Assembly: GCA_905373185.1 (NCBI GenBank)
Contig: CAJPSE010000029.1
Location: 1-12,199, forward strand
Reading direction: 5' to 3'
From: an uncultured Fretibacterium sp.
Lineage (GTDB): Bacteria; Synergistota; Synergistia; Synergistales; Aminobacteriaceae
Length of the DNA stretch: 12,199 nt
A program made the position numbers and the translations under genes. The notes under the pieces were generated by a model, which was not told where the DNA came from, searched no databases, and saw only the letters and a program-made list of their open reading frames with translations. The first letter of the stretch is position 1. Each line of letters starts with the position of its first letter. Positions 5,763 through 12,199 of this stretch are shown here, piece by piece.

Positions 5763-5789
5763 AAAAACCCGCTTGACAGCGGGCTTTTT
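5763..5789 (-). terminator. Terminator of the tRNA-Ser gene
   Basis: On the minus strand AGCCCGCT and AGCGGG pair around a four-base loop and run into TTTTTCTTTT, about 30 bases after the tRNA 3' end. The A-run on the other side means it could also stop plus-strand transcription. Confidence 0.8.
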
Positions 5790-5805
5790 GGACAATCTTG
5801 GACGT
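5788..5805. repeat. Right copy of the 18-base repeat flanking the integrase gene
   Basis: TTGGACAATCTTGGACGT differs at one base from 4195-4212. It overlaps the edge of the tRNA terminator and ends 15 bases before the encoded CCA of the tRNA, exactly where an element boundary would be expected. Confidence 0.5.
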
Positions 5806-5820
5806 ACGTGAAAAATGCGA

Positions 5821-5908
5821 TGGCGGAGGACAGAGGATTCGAACCCCTGGGGGCTTGCACCCCAACTGATTTCAAGTCAGCCGCCTTCGACCGCTCGGCC
5901 AGTCCTCC
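5821..5908 (-). tRNA. tRNA-Ser(TGA), CCA encoded
   Basis: The minus strand folds as a class II tRNA. The acceptor stem GGAGGAC (5908-5902) pairs with GTCCTCC (5831-5825), followed by discriminator G and CCA (5824-5821). The anticodon loop CTTGAAA gives anticodon TGA, reading UCA serine codons. A long variable arm is present, as expected for tRNA-Ser, and the T-arm has GGTTCGAATCC. Total length is 88 bases. A TATAAT lies upstream and a terminator downstream. Its 3' side faces the integrase, the usual orientation for tRNA-linked elements. Confidence 0.95.
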
Positions 5909-5921
5909 GCACGTTCTTGAA

Positions 5922-5927
5922 ATTATA
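5922..5927 (-). promoter_or_regulatory. tRNA-Ser -10 box
   Basis: A consensus TATAAT on the minus strand lies 13 bases before the tRNA 5' end. No good -35 hexamer is seen at the proper distance. Confidence 0.6.
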
Positions 5928-5979
5928 CACCATCCGCCTTTCCGCCGGTTCCGGTCCAGCCGTCTCCGCCGTCATGCCC

Positions 5980-6008
5980 TTGAAGCCCTCCATCCAAACC
6001 TCTACAAT
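5980..6008 (+). promoter_or_regulatory. Promoter of the thioesterase-hydrolase pair
   Basis: TTGAAG (5980-5985) and TACAAT (6003-6008) are 17 bases apart. Transcription would begin near 6015, about 36 bases before the GTG start of the thioesterase gene. Confidence 0.6.
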
Positions 6009-6050
6009 GACGAGGAAACGCAATGAACATCGGACGAGGAGGTTGACAGC

Positions 6051-6470
6051 GTGGACTCACCGCAGGGGTTCGTATGCCGGACGCGTGTGCGCTACGGCGA
6101 GACGGATCAGATGGGCGTGGCCTATTACGGCCGCTATCTGGACTGGTTCGAGATGGGACGGACGGAACTCTGCCGTTCGTATGGAAGGACGTATCGGGAC
6201 TGGGAGGCGGAGGGCATCCTCCTGCCCGTGGTCGAGGTCGGCTGCCGCTACAAGTCGTCCCTGTTCTACGACGACGAGATCGAGATCGAGACCCACATCT
6301 CCGAGGTCACGAACGTCAGCGTCACGTTCCGGTGCCGCGTGTTCCGCGCCGCCGACGGGAAGCTGGCGGCGGAGGGCTGGACGCGCCACGCCTTCGTCTC
6401 CAAGGATGGCAGGCTGCTGCGCAGGGGCAACCCTCTGGCGGACTGGATGCGCGGGCATCTGGCGCCGTGA
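6051..6470 (+). CDS. YbgC-like hotdog-fold acyl-CoA thioesterase
   Basis: A 139-residue 4HBT-family protein. Residues 13-37 carry the YbgC/4-hydroxybenzoyl-CoA thioesterase signature VRYGETDQMGVAYYGRYLDW followed by FEMGR. D19 is the expected catalytic aspartate, and G22 to Y29 form the substrate-binding turn. The later strands (YDDEIEIETHISEVTNVSVT) fit the single hotdog domain; usual family length is 130-140. It should hydrolyse an acyl-CoA or acyl-ACP thioester in the cytoplasm; the substrate cannot be read from the sequence. The GTG start at 6051 follows AGGAGGT with seven bases spacing. The alpha/beta hydrolase gene follows 74 bases later on the same strand, so the two are probably co-transcribed. 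YbgC proteins near Tol-Pal genes act in envelope processes, but no tol gene is visible here. Confidence 0.88.
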   Translation: MDSPQGFVCRTRVRYGETDQMGVAYYGRYLDWFEMGRTELCRSYGRTYRDWEAEGILLPVVEVGCRYKSSLFYDDEIEIETHISEVTNVSVTFRCRVFRAADGKLAAEGWTRHAFVSKDGRLLRRGNPLADWMRGHLAP

Positions 6471-6544
6471 TCGCCGTTCGCCTCGGAGGGAGGGCATCCC
6501 GTCACAGCCGGACGCCTAACAGGCGGTAGAGGGAGGTACGGACC

Positions 6545-7381
6545 ATGTCCAGATTTCTGCTGTATTTGCTCCAGGCGTCCCTTCTGTTGCTGGGGACGCT
6601 CGTTGTCCTCATGGCCGCAGCGCGTTTCCTGCTGCCGTCCCTGGCCTTCCACCCCACGAGGGAGATCACCGCGACGCCCGCGGATGCGGGGCTCCGCTAC
6701 GAGGACGTTGCCCTGACGGCGGACGACGGCGTCCGTCTGCACGCCTGGTACGTCCCGGCCGAGAACGCCCGGGCGACGCTGCTCTTCTGCCACGGCAACG
6801 GGGGAAACCTCTCCTGGCGCGTGGAGTCCCTCCGCATCTTTCACGACCTGGGGCTGTCCTCCTTCGTCTTCGACTATCGGGGCTACGGACGAAGCGAGGG
6901 CTCGCCAAGTCCGGAGGGCATCGCCCGGGACGCGCGCGCGGCGTGGAACTGGCTGCAGGACAGGGGGGTGGCCTCCGGCGACATCGTGCTCTTCGGCCGC
7001 TCGCTCGGCGGCGCCGTCGCGCTGGAACTCACGCGCAGCGTCAAGCCCCGCGCGCTCATCCTGGAATCCACCTTCGCCTCCCCGTTCGGAGTCCTGAACC
7101 TGGACTTTATGGCCCCGCTCCTGCGGGGGGTGGTCGGGGACATCTGGAACTCCCGAGAGGCGGCCGAACGCCTGACCGTCCCCACCCTGTGCATTCACAG
7201 CCCGGACGACGGCATCGTCCCCTTTCGCGAGGGAAGACGGCTTTACGAGGCCGTGGCCGGCGAGAAGGCATTCGTGGAAATTCGGGGCAGCCACAACGGA
7301 GGCTTCCTGCAGTCCCGGGCGATCTACGTTCCGGCCCTCGACCGATTCCTGACGGAGCATTTCGGCCCGATCCGGCGCTGA
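6545..7381 (+). CDS. Membrane-anchored alpha/beta hydrolase (ABHD13/Bem46-like)
   Basis: A 278-residue protein with a hydrophobic N-terminal segment (about residues 4-33, LLYLLQASLLLLGTLVVLMA), likely an uncleaved anchor placing the domain outside the cytoplasmic membrane. The hydrolase fold shows an oxyanion-type HGNGG (83-87), DYRGYGRSEG (110-119), the nucleophile elbow GRSLGG with S153, the acid D222 in HSPDDGIVPF and H250 in RGSHNGGF. This set matches the ABHD12/ABHD13/Bem46 group of serine hydrolases, which act on esters of unknown or lipid nature. The ATG at 6545 follows GGGAGGT with seven bases spacing. It shares the thioesterase promoter as far as can be seen. All triad residues are present, so it should be active; its substrate is unknown. 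Confidence 0.88.
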   Translation: MSRFLLYLLQASLLLLGTLVVLMAAARFLLPSLAFHPTREITATPADAGLRYEDVALTADDGVRLHAWYVPAENARATLLFCHGNGGNLSWRVESLRIFHDLGLSSFVFDYRGYGRSEGSPSPEGIARDARAAWNWLQDRGVASGDIVLFGRSLGGAVALELTRSVKPRALILESTFASPFGVLNLDFMAPLLRGVVGDIWNSREAAERLTVPTLCIHSPDDGIVPFREGRRLYEAVAGEKAFVEIRGSHNGGFLQSRAIYVPALDRFLTEHFGPIRR

Positions 7382-7475
7382 CGCACAGCACGAGGCGCCC
7401 AAATCCGCAGGTTAAAAATCGTGGAATCTTGCCTACACCCGCTGTGGGGAGAGTTCCCTTGTCTATTACAGGTGT

Positions 7476-7518
7476 CCAGAGGACAAGTCCTCTGGTGGGG
7501 TCTGGGGCGAAGCCCCAG
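7476..7518. repeat. Double hairpin in the hydrolase-thiT gap
   Basis: CCAGAGGAC (7476-7484) pairs perfectly with GTCCTCTGG (7487-7495), and CTGGGGC (7502-7508) pairs with GCCCCAG (7512-7518) around GAA. There is no T-run after it. The shape resembles dispersed intergenic palindromic elements; it may protect the 3' end of the hydrolase mRNA. The rest of 7382-7551 holds nothing I can identify. Confidence 0.6.
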
Positions 7519-7551
7519 GGCCTTGCCTGCGGTTTGAAGACGCCGGACCTC

Positions 7552-7580
7552 TTGACAAACGCCGCCTCAAGTGTCACCAT
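7552..7580 (+). promoter_or_regulatory. Promoter of the riboswitch-thiT unit
   Basis: A consensus TTGACA (7552-7557) is 17 bases upstream of CACCAT (7575-7580), a weak -10 helped by a TG one base upstream of it (extended -10). The start would be near 7587, at the first base of the TPP aptamer. Confidence 0.6.
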
Positions 7581-7587
7581 AGGTGGC

Positions 7588-7674
7588 ACATCGGGGGAGC
7601 TTGCCGCTGAGAGGGGGCCGAATTCGGCCTCGACCCTGGAACCTGAACCGGATAATGCCGGCGTAGGAAGATGT
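7588..7674 (+). promoter_or_regulatory. TPP riboswitch (THI element)
   Basis: The conserved TPP aptamer parts appear in order: CTGAGAG (7607-7613), ACCCTGGAACCTGAACCGG (7633-7651) with the ACCTGA core, then GATAATGCCGGCGTAGGAAG (7651-7670). ACATC (7588-7592) and GATGT (7670-7674) close helix P1. A GGCCGAATTCGGCC hairpin (7616-7629) forms the variable P3a-type extension. It lies 130 bases upstream of thiT and should lower its expression when thiamine pyrophosphate is plentiful. No classic terminator is obvious between aptamer and gene, so control may act on translation or through an alternative fold involving the duplicated segment at 7679-7694. Confidence 0.92.
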
Positions 7675-7803
7675 TCGTGTAGGAAGACGTTCGTCCTCAT
7701 CCATCGTTCCGTTCGGATTCCCGTTCCCGCCCAATTTCTCTCCCGGATGTCGCCGTTATCTTTTTGGGTTCTTCGTTATCCTGTCCGGGGAGGTCGTTTC
7801 GTC

Positions 7804-8334
7804 ATGTCGGAACAAGTTCGTTCGTCGCGTACCGTGGTTCTGGTGGAGGGCGCCCTGTGCATCGCCCTCTCTATCGTGTTGTCCTACCTCCGGCTGTTCC
7901 GTATGCCTCAGGGGGGATCCGTCAACCTGGAATTGGTCCCGCTGATCCTGTTCGCCTGGCGGAGGGGGCTGTACTGGGGCTGTGGCGCGGGGGTACTCGC
8001 GGGCGTGATGAACCTGCTGTTGGGCGGGTATGTCGTGCATCCCGTCCAGGCGATCCTGGACTACCCCGCGGCCTATGGCGCCATGGGGCTGGCGGCGCTG
8101 CTGCCGCGTCAGAGGCTGGTGGGCCTGGTCCTGGCGGCGCTCGTGCAATTCTCCTGCCATGTCCTCTCCGGCGTCATCTTCTTCGCCAGCTATGCCCCCA
8201 AGGGGACGAACCCCTGGGTCTACTCCGCCGTCTACAACGGATCGTTCCTCGCGCCCAAGATCGTCATCTCCGGGGTCGTGACCTGGATTTTGCTGCGGAA
8301 GCTGGAGGAGTTCCACCCCGCGGGGAAGCGGTAA
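7804..8334 (+). CDS. thiT: Thiamine transporter substrate-binding protein ThiT (ECF S component)
   Basis: A 176-residue integral membrane protein with about six hydrophobic segments. Diagnostic ThiT features are FRMPQGGSVNLELVPLILF (32-50), the RRGLYWGCGAGVLAGVMNLL stretch (53-72), HPVQAILDYP (79-88) and NPWVYSAVYNGSF (136-148). The last matches the conserved W-x-YS-x-x-YN thiamine-binding loop. ThiT captures thiamine and works with the shared ECF energy-coupling subunits (EcfA, EcfA', EcfT), which are not encoded here. The ATG at 7804 follows GGGGAGGT with nine bases spacing. The TPP riboswitch upstream independently supports the assignment. A strong terminator follows, so it is a single-gene unit. 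Confidence 0.95.
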   Translation: MSEQVRSSRTVVLVEGALCIALSIVLSYLRLFRMPQGGSVNLELVPLILFAWRRGLYWGCGAGVLAGVMNLLLGGYVVHPVQAILDYPAAYGAMGLAALLPRQRLVGLVLAALVQFSCHVLSGVIFFASYAPKGTNPWVYSAVYNGSFLAPKIVISGVVTWILLRKLEEFHPAGKR

Positions 8335-8360
8335 CGGAGACCGCCCCGCCATTCGCCTTC

Positions 8361-8392
8361 GAGGGCCGGGCGGCTCGCCCGGTCCTCGTTTT
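8361..8392 (+). terminator. thiT terminator
   Basis: GAGG-g-CCGGGCG (8361-8372) pairs with CGCCCGG-t-CCTC (8376-8387) around a three-base loop and leads into GTTTT. The T-run touches the stop codon of the convergent helicase gene. On the minus strand the same stem is preceded, not followed, by its T/A-rich side, so it mainly serves thiT. Confidence 0.85.
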
Positions 8393-11300
8393 CATCCCGA
8401 GGCGTGCGGCGCCCGCCCCCGGCGCCGCCCCGGACAGTTCCCGGCCCATGGACACTCCCGGCACCGATCGGTCCGGGCCGGCCAGTCCCCCAGCGCGGCG
8501 CCCCGCGCCGCCTCCAGCACCCGCGCCCTCAATCCGTCCCATTCGAAGTCCCGCGGAAAGGAACGGCGGCTCCCGATGAGCCCCCCCTCGCGCAGAAAGA
8601 TCAGCCCGACGTCCACCGCCTCGAATTTTTGCTTCGTGGGTCCCGTTTTTTCTCCTTCCGCATCCTTTTCCGAGGCCCGTTCGGCGAGCTCCCGGACCGC
8701 CAGCGCGTAGAAGGCCAGCTGGGCCCGGTAGAGCTCGTCCGGGGCCCCCGACGGGAGGGTGATCTTGTAGTCCCGGACGTGCCAGAGCCCGGCCGCTCCC
8801 GTGGAGCGCCAGACCACGTCCATGGCGCCGACCAGGGGCAGGCCCGACCCGCCGACCCGCACGCGGAAGCCCGCTTCCCGCCGCACACGCCCCGTCCTCA
8901 GGGCCCCGACGATCTCCTCCCCCGCCTCGGAGTCCTCGAACCGGTGGAGCCAGTCGGCCAGGGCCTCCCGGGACCCGGGGTCGCGCCAGATCTCCCGGAG
9001 ATTCGCGGGCAGACGCTTCGGGACGCGCGGGTCCGAGAGCCACCAGGACAGGGAGTCCCGCTCCCCCGGCATCGGGCGGTCGGAGGGCCAGCGCGCCAGA
9101 ATCCAGTGGGCCAGAGTCCCCAGGTCCGCGCCGCCTGCGCTCTCCGCATCCCCCGTTCCACCCACCGCCTCGTCGGGGATCTCCCAGCGAAGGTCCAGGC
9201 CCTGCCGGTAGCGGCGCCGCCAGGCCAGCGGGCACCACTCGAACAGGGCGAACGACGTCGCCGAGAACGAGGCCAGCGTCACCCCGTCTAGGCTCGGCGC
9301 CGGGACCGGCACGAGGGGAACGTTCGTGATATCGCCGGATGCCTCGGCTCCGGGCTCCGCCCCGATTTCTACCTTGATTTCCGCCCTTTCCAGGGCCTCA
9401 TGGTCCGGCCCGCCCGGGGAAACATTCGGGCCCTCGCCGTCCTCGTCCGCGTACCGCACCTCGGGCCGGCCCAGCTCCTGCCAATCGCAGCCCTCCTCCC
9501 CGGCCAGCCAGGAGAGGGCGAGGGGCGTCCAGCGGTCCCGCGGCAGGGTGCGGTTCCCGTCCTTGTCCTCCCCGACGAACCCGCAGAGGCACAGGGCGTC
9601 CTGCGCCCGGGTGCAGGCGACGTAGAAGAGGCGCATGTCCTCCTCCAGCTCGCCCTGAGAGGAGAGCAGCCGCTCCCAGAGCATCGTGCGGGGCTCGGGG
9701 TTTTTCTGCACCTCCTGTGCCTCCGGCCCGTCCGTCTCCGTGTTTTTGCCCGGGGCGCCCGAAATATCGGCCAGGGCGTCGGGAAGTCCGGAGAAGGCCA
9801 ACCCCAGCGTCCTGGACGGACAGAGCGAGGAGGAGGCGTTGCGCCGCGCGGTGTCGAACACGGCGACGGCGGGGTACTCCAGCCCCTTGGATGCGTGGAC
9901 CGTGGCGATGAGGACGGCGTCGGCGTCCGGGTCCATCCAGTGCGGCTCCTCCATGCGGGCGCCGTCCCTCAGGGCACGCTCCATCCACCGTGCGCAGCCG
10001 GCCAGGCTGACGGCGAGTCCCCGCTGATAGGAGCGGGCCAGGGAGTGCGCGCGCCGGACGTTTCGGAGCGCACGGAGCCGATGGCGCGGGGCATACCGCG
10101 AGAGCCAGCGGCGGTCCCGGATGAAGCCCTCCAGCAGGGCCGCGGGCCCCTGGTGACGTCCCAGCAGTTCGAGGCGGACGAGCCGCTCGAACGCCTCGGG
10201 GATGCGCTCGCGCAGCAGATCGGACAGCGGCCCCCCCCGTCCCGCTCGGAGCTCGGCGGCGCGTTCCTCGAGGAGGTTGAGCGCCTCCTCCCTCGGAACC
10301 CCCGAGAAGGGCGAGAGCAGCCAGCCCGACAGGGCCGTCTCGTCCCCGGGGTCCGCGGCCGCGCGCAGCAGTGCGATGACGTCGCCCACCTCGCCACGGG
10401 CAAAGTATTCCGTGCTTCGGTCCAGCCGAACGGGGATCCCCTCCGCCGCGAATGTGCGCTCCAGAAGGCCGTGATGGTTCCGATTCCGGAGCAGCACCGC
10501 AAAGTCCCGCCAGCGTGCGGGCCGAAGCCTCCGCTCCGCCTTGTCCCACACGGTGCGGCCGGAGCGGACGGCGTCCCCGATGCGTGCGGCGAGCGCCGAG
10601 GCCAGGCGCTCCCGGGCGTCCGCCTCGCCGCGGCCGGATCGGACGGCGAGCAGGACCGAAAAGGGGGCGAGGGTCCCCCCGCTGCGCGCCGATGGGGCCT
10701 CGACCGGGACGAGCGGCTCGTAGGCCAGCCCCCTCAGCCCGGCGGAGGAGCCGAGCCCGGAGCTCCAGATATGGGCGAACAGGCCGTTGATCCGCCTCAG
10801 GAGGGGGCCGCGGGTCCGGAAGCTCACGTCCAGCTCGATCCGCTCGTCCGCCTGTGCGATGGTCCCGGCGAAGAGCGCCGGGTCCGCGTGCCGGAATCGG
10901 TAGATGGACTGTTTGGGGTCCCCGACGGCGAAGAGCCCCGCGCCTCCGCGCTCCCTCAGGGACTCCAGCAGGGAGAACTGGAGGGGGTCCGTATCCTGGA
11001 ACTCGTCCACCAGGACGTGGCGGAACTCCCTGGAGGCACGCGCCCTCTCCGCCGCGCCCCGGGCGTGGAGGATCATGTCGGAGAACGACAGGAGCCCTCT
11101 CCGCCGCTTCATCTCGTCCCACAGGCCCCAGGCCGTCCCGCAGAAACGGAGGAGCGTGGCGCGCAGGCGGCGTTCCGGCTCCGCGAGGGGCTCCTCCGGG
11201 GCCGGGCCGGAGAGGACGGGAAGCCCGCTCCGCTCCTGTTCCTTGCGCCAATCGCCCACCGTCGTCCCCAGGATGTCCCGGATGGCGCCGAAGAGCTTTC

Positions 11301-12199
11301 CCGTGGCTCCCCTGAGGTTCCGAACGGCGCTCAGGACCTCCAGCGTGAAGAGGCGCAGGGCCTCGTCGTCGGGCTCCCTTGCACTGCTGCCCCATTCCGC
11401 CGCCTCCATCCGCGGCATCCAGAGCTCCGCGCAGTCGGCGAGCAGCGCGGCGGGGCTCTCGACCTTGCCCTCCGCGCGGTCCTTATGCGCCTTATCGGCA
11501 AGCTCGCCCGCCAGGGTGTGGAACACCGAGCCCCAGAGCTCCCAGGCCGAGAGCCAGCGCGGGCGCAGGAGCTCCGTCACGGCCGCGGAGGCCGCGCGCA
11601 CCAGGGGATCGTCGGAGCTCGGGGCGGCGTCGGCCCAGTCCAGCATCTGGCCCCAGGTGTGTCCCAGCGACGCGTGCAGCTCCGCCGTGTCCCGCGCCAG
11701 GTCGCGGAGCTTCGCGCCGTCCCATTGGTCCAGGGCCGCGCCGAGCGTCCGGTCGTCGTCCAGGGCGGCGGCGGCGGCGCGCAGCCGGGCGTTCCTGCTG
11801 AGCCTCGCCATTCCGCGGAGGTCCGCCCCCTCCACAGCGTCCCCTATCGCGTTCCAGAAGGCGTCCTCCTGCGGGCTGCTGACGACCGACGCGCGGGGGT
11901 CCAGATCCAGCGACAGGCCGGACTCCCGGATCATCCGTGCCGCGAAGGCGTGGATGGTAGAGATCCACGCCTCGCCGAACCCGTCCGTCACCTCTCGGAC
12001 CCGCTCCACGGAGACGGGCGCGCCCGGCGTGGAGAGGAGCTCGCGGACGCGCCGTTCGATGCGTTCCCGCATCTCGCTGGCCGCCGCCTCCGTGTAGGTG
12101 AGGGTCAGGATGTCGCGCGGCAGGCATTCCGGGTCCGTCAGGAGCAGGCGCGCGTATCGGCTGGAGAGCACCCAGGTCTTGCCCGTCCCGGCCCCGGCC
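8392..12199 (-). CDS. AddA/RecB-like UvrD-family helicase-nuclease, start outside window
   Basis: The visible 1268 codons run to the TGA at 8392-8394. The true start lies beyond the right edge, because the frame opens inside the Walker A motif. Numbered from the first full codon, the SF1A helicase motifs are: I AGAGTGKT (1-8), Ia TYTEAA (34), II VDEFQD (397-402), III GDPKQSIYRF (426-435), IV SFRT (459), V TVHASKGLE (766-774) and VI YVACTRA (859-865). The C-terminal PD-(D/E)XK nuclease has H1031, D1127 (GAMD), D1143 and K1145 (DYK), and Q1160/Y1164. Cysteines at 989, 1246, 1249 and 1255 (CRECPWAGNC) match the iron-sulfur staple of RecB/AddB-type nucleases. It should unwind and resect double-strand-break ends for recombination, probably with an AddB-like partner encoded upstream, outside the window. 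The cysteine staple is more typical of AddB or AdnA/B than of classical AddA, so I give no symbol. Confidence 0.9.
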   Translation of the reverse strand, partial: AGAGTGKTWVLSSRYARLLLTDPECLPRDILTLTYTEAAASEMRERIERRVRELLSTPGAPVSVERVREVTDGFGEAWISTIHAFAARMIRESGLSLDLDPRASVVSSPQEDAFWNAIGDAVEGADLRGMARLSRNARLRAAAAALDDDRTLGAALDQWDGAKLRDLARDTAELHASLGHTWGQMLDWADAAPSSDDPLVRAASAAVTELLRPRWLSAWELWGSVFHTLAGELADKAHKDRAEGKVESPAALLADCAELWMPRMEAAEWGSSAREPDDEALRLFTLEVLSAVRNLRGATGKLFGAIRDILGTTVGDWRKEQERSGLPVLSGPAPEEPLAEPERRLRATLLRFCGTAWGLWDEMKRRRGLLSFSDMILHARGAAERARASREFRHVLVDEFQDTDPLQFSLLESLRERGGAGLFAVGDPKQSIYRFRHADPALFAGTIAQADERIELDVSFRTRGPLLRRINGLFAHIWSSGLGSSAGLRGLAYEPLVPVEAPSARSGGTLAPFSVLLAVRSGRGEADARERLASALAARIGDAVRSGRTVWDKAERRLRPARWRDFAVLLRNRNHHGLLERTFAAEGIPVRLDRSTEYFARGEVGDVIALLRAAADPGDETALSGWLLSPFSGVPREEALNLLEERAAELRAGRGGPLSDLLRERIPEAFERLVRLELLGRHQGPAALLEGFIRDRRWLSRYAPRHRLRALRNVRRAHSLARSYQRGLAVSLAGCARWMERALRDGARMEEPHWMDPDADAVLIATVHASKGLEYPAVAVFDTARRNASSSLCPSRTLGLAFSGLPDALADISGAPGKNTETDGPEAQEVQKNPEPRTMLWERLLSSQGELEEDMRLFYVACTRAQDALCLCGFVGEDKDGNRTLPRDRWTPLALSWLAGEEGCDWQELGRPEVRYADEDGEGPNVSPGGPDHEALERAEIKVEIGAEPGAEASGDITNVPLVPVPAPSLDGVTLASFSATSFALFEWCPLAWRRRYRQGLDLRWEIPDEAVGGTGDAESAGGADLGTLAHWILARWPSDRPMPGERDSLSWWLSDPRVPKRLPANLREIWRDPGSREALADWLHRFEDSEAGEEIVGALRTGRVRREAGFRVRVGGSGLPLVGAMDVVWRSTGAAGLWHVRDYKITLPSGAPDELYRAQLAFYALAVRELAERASEKDAEGEKTGPTKQKFEAVDVGLIFLREGGLIGSRRSFPRDFEWDGLRARVLEAARGAALGDWPARTDRCRECPWAGNCPGRRRGRAPHASG

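Noticed and set aside
5821..5850. A second copy of the tRNA-Ser 3' end as the far attachment site
   Set aside because: I looked for the tRNA 3' end elsewhere in the window and did not find it; if it exists it lies outside.
6943..7803. N-terminal extension of thiT back into the hydrolase gene
   Set aside because: It runs through the riboswitch and the hydrolase in another frame; the ATG at 7804 has a strong ribosome-binding site and gives the normal ThiT length.
9398..11395. Long minus-strand frame inside the helicase gene
   Set aside because: Out-of-frame shadow caused by high GC content; the helicase frame carries all motifs.
12169..12171. GTG at 12171 as the helicase start
   Set aside because: The same frame continues upstream into a Walker A motif, so this GTG is an internal valine.

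Overview
The window looks like GC-rich bacterial chromosome with an integrated, phage-derived mobile element on its left. The Shine-Dalgarno sequences are strong (AGGAGGT types), GTG starts are used, and the mix of genes would fit Synergistota or a Firmicutes-like lineage. I lean towards Synergistota, but that rests on overall impression and not on a marker gene.

Left part, about 1-5820: an integrated element beside a tRNA-Ser(TGA) gene. Read leftward from the tRNA, all its genes lie on the minus strand. They are a P4-type tyrosine integrase with a disrupted N-terminus, an unrecognised protein in AT-richer DNA, an AlpA/excisionase-type DNA-binding protein, a phage replication-organizer-like winged-helix protein, an ArpU/RinA-like (sigma-region-4-like) late regulator, and a fragment resembling the C-terminal part of phage ParB-like proteins. 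Two long stretches (298-957 and 1478-2167) have no credible gene but are full of perfect inverted repeats, GTAC clusters and short direct repeats. A promoter plus a perfect hairpin and T-run lies antisense in the leader of the replication gene and could encode a small antisense RNA. Seven GGCCCACA boxes, five direct and two inverted, lie between integrase and tRNA and look like integrase arm-type sites. A near-identical 18-mer occurs on both sides of the integrase gene. The gene order (int, alpA, rep, regulator) recalls phage satellites of the PICI type, but the other end is outside the window.

Middle part, 5821-8392: chromosomal genes. The tRNA-Ser(TGA) has encoded CCA, a good -10 and a terminator. 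Divergent from it is a two-gene set: a YbgC-like acyl-CoA thioesterase and a membrane-anchored alpha/beta hydrolase. Then comes a TPP riboswitch with its own promoter controlling thiT, the substrate-binding subunit of an ECF-type thiamine transporter, closed by a strong terminator.

Right part, 8392-12199: one large minus-strand gene, convergent with thiT and cut by the window edge. It encodes an AddA/RecB-like UvrD-family helicase with a C-terminal PD-(D/E)XK nuclease that appears to carry a four-cysteine iron-sulfur cluster, and should work in double-strand-break end processing.
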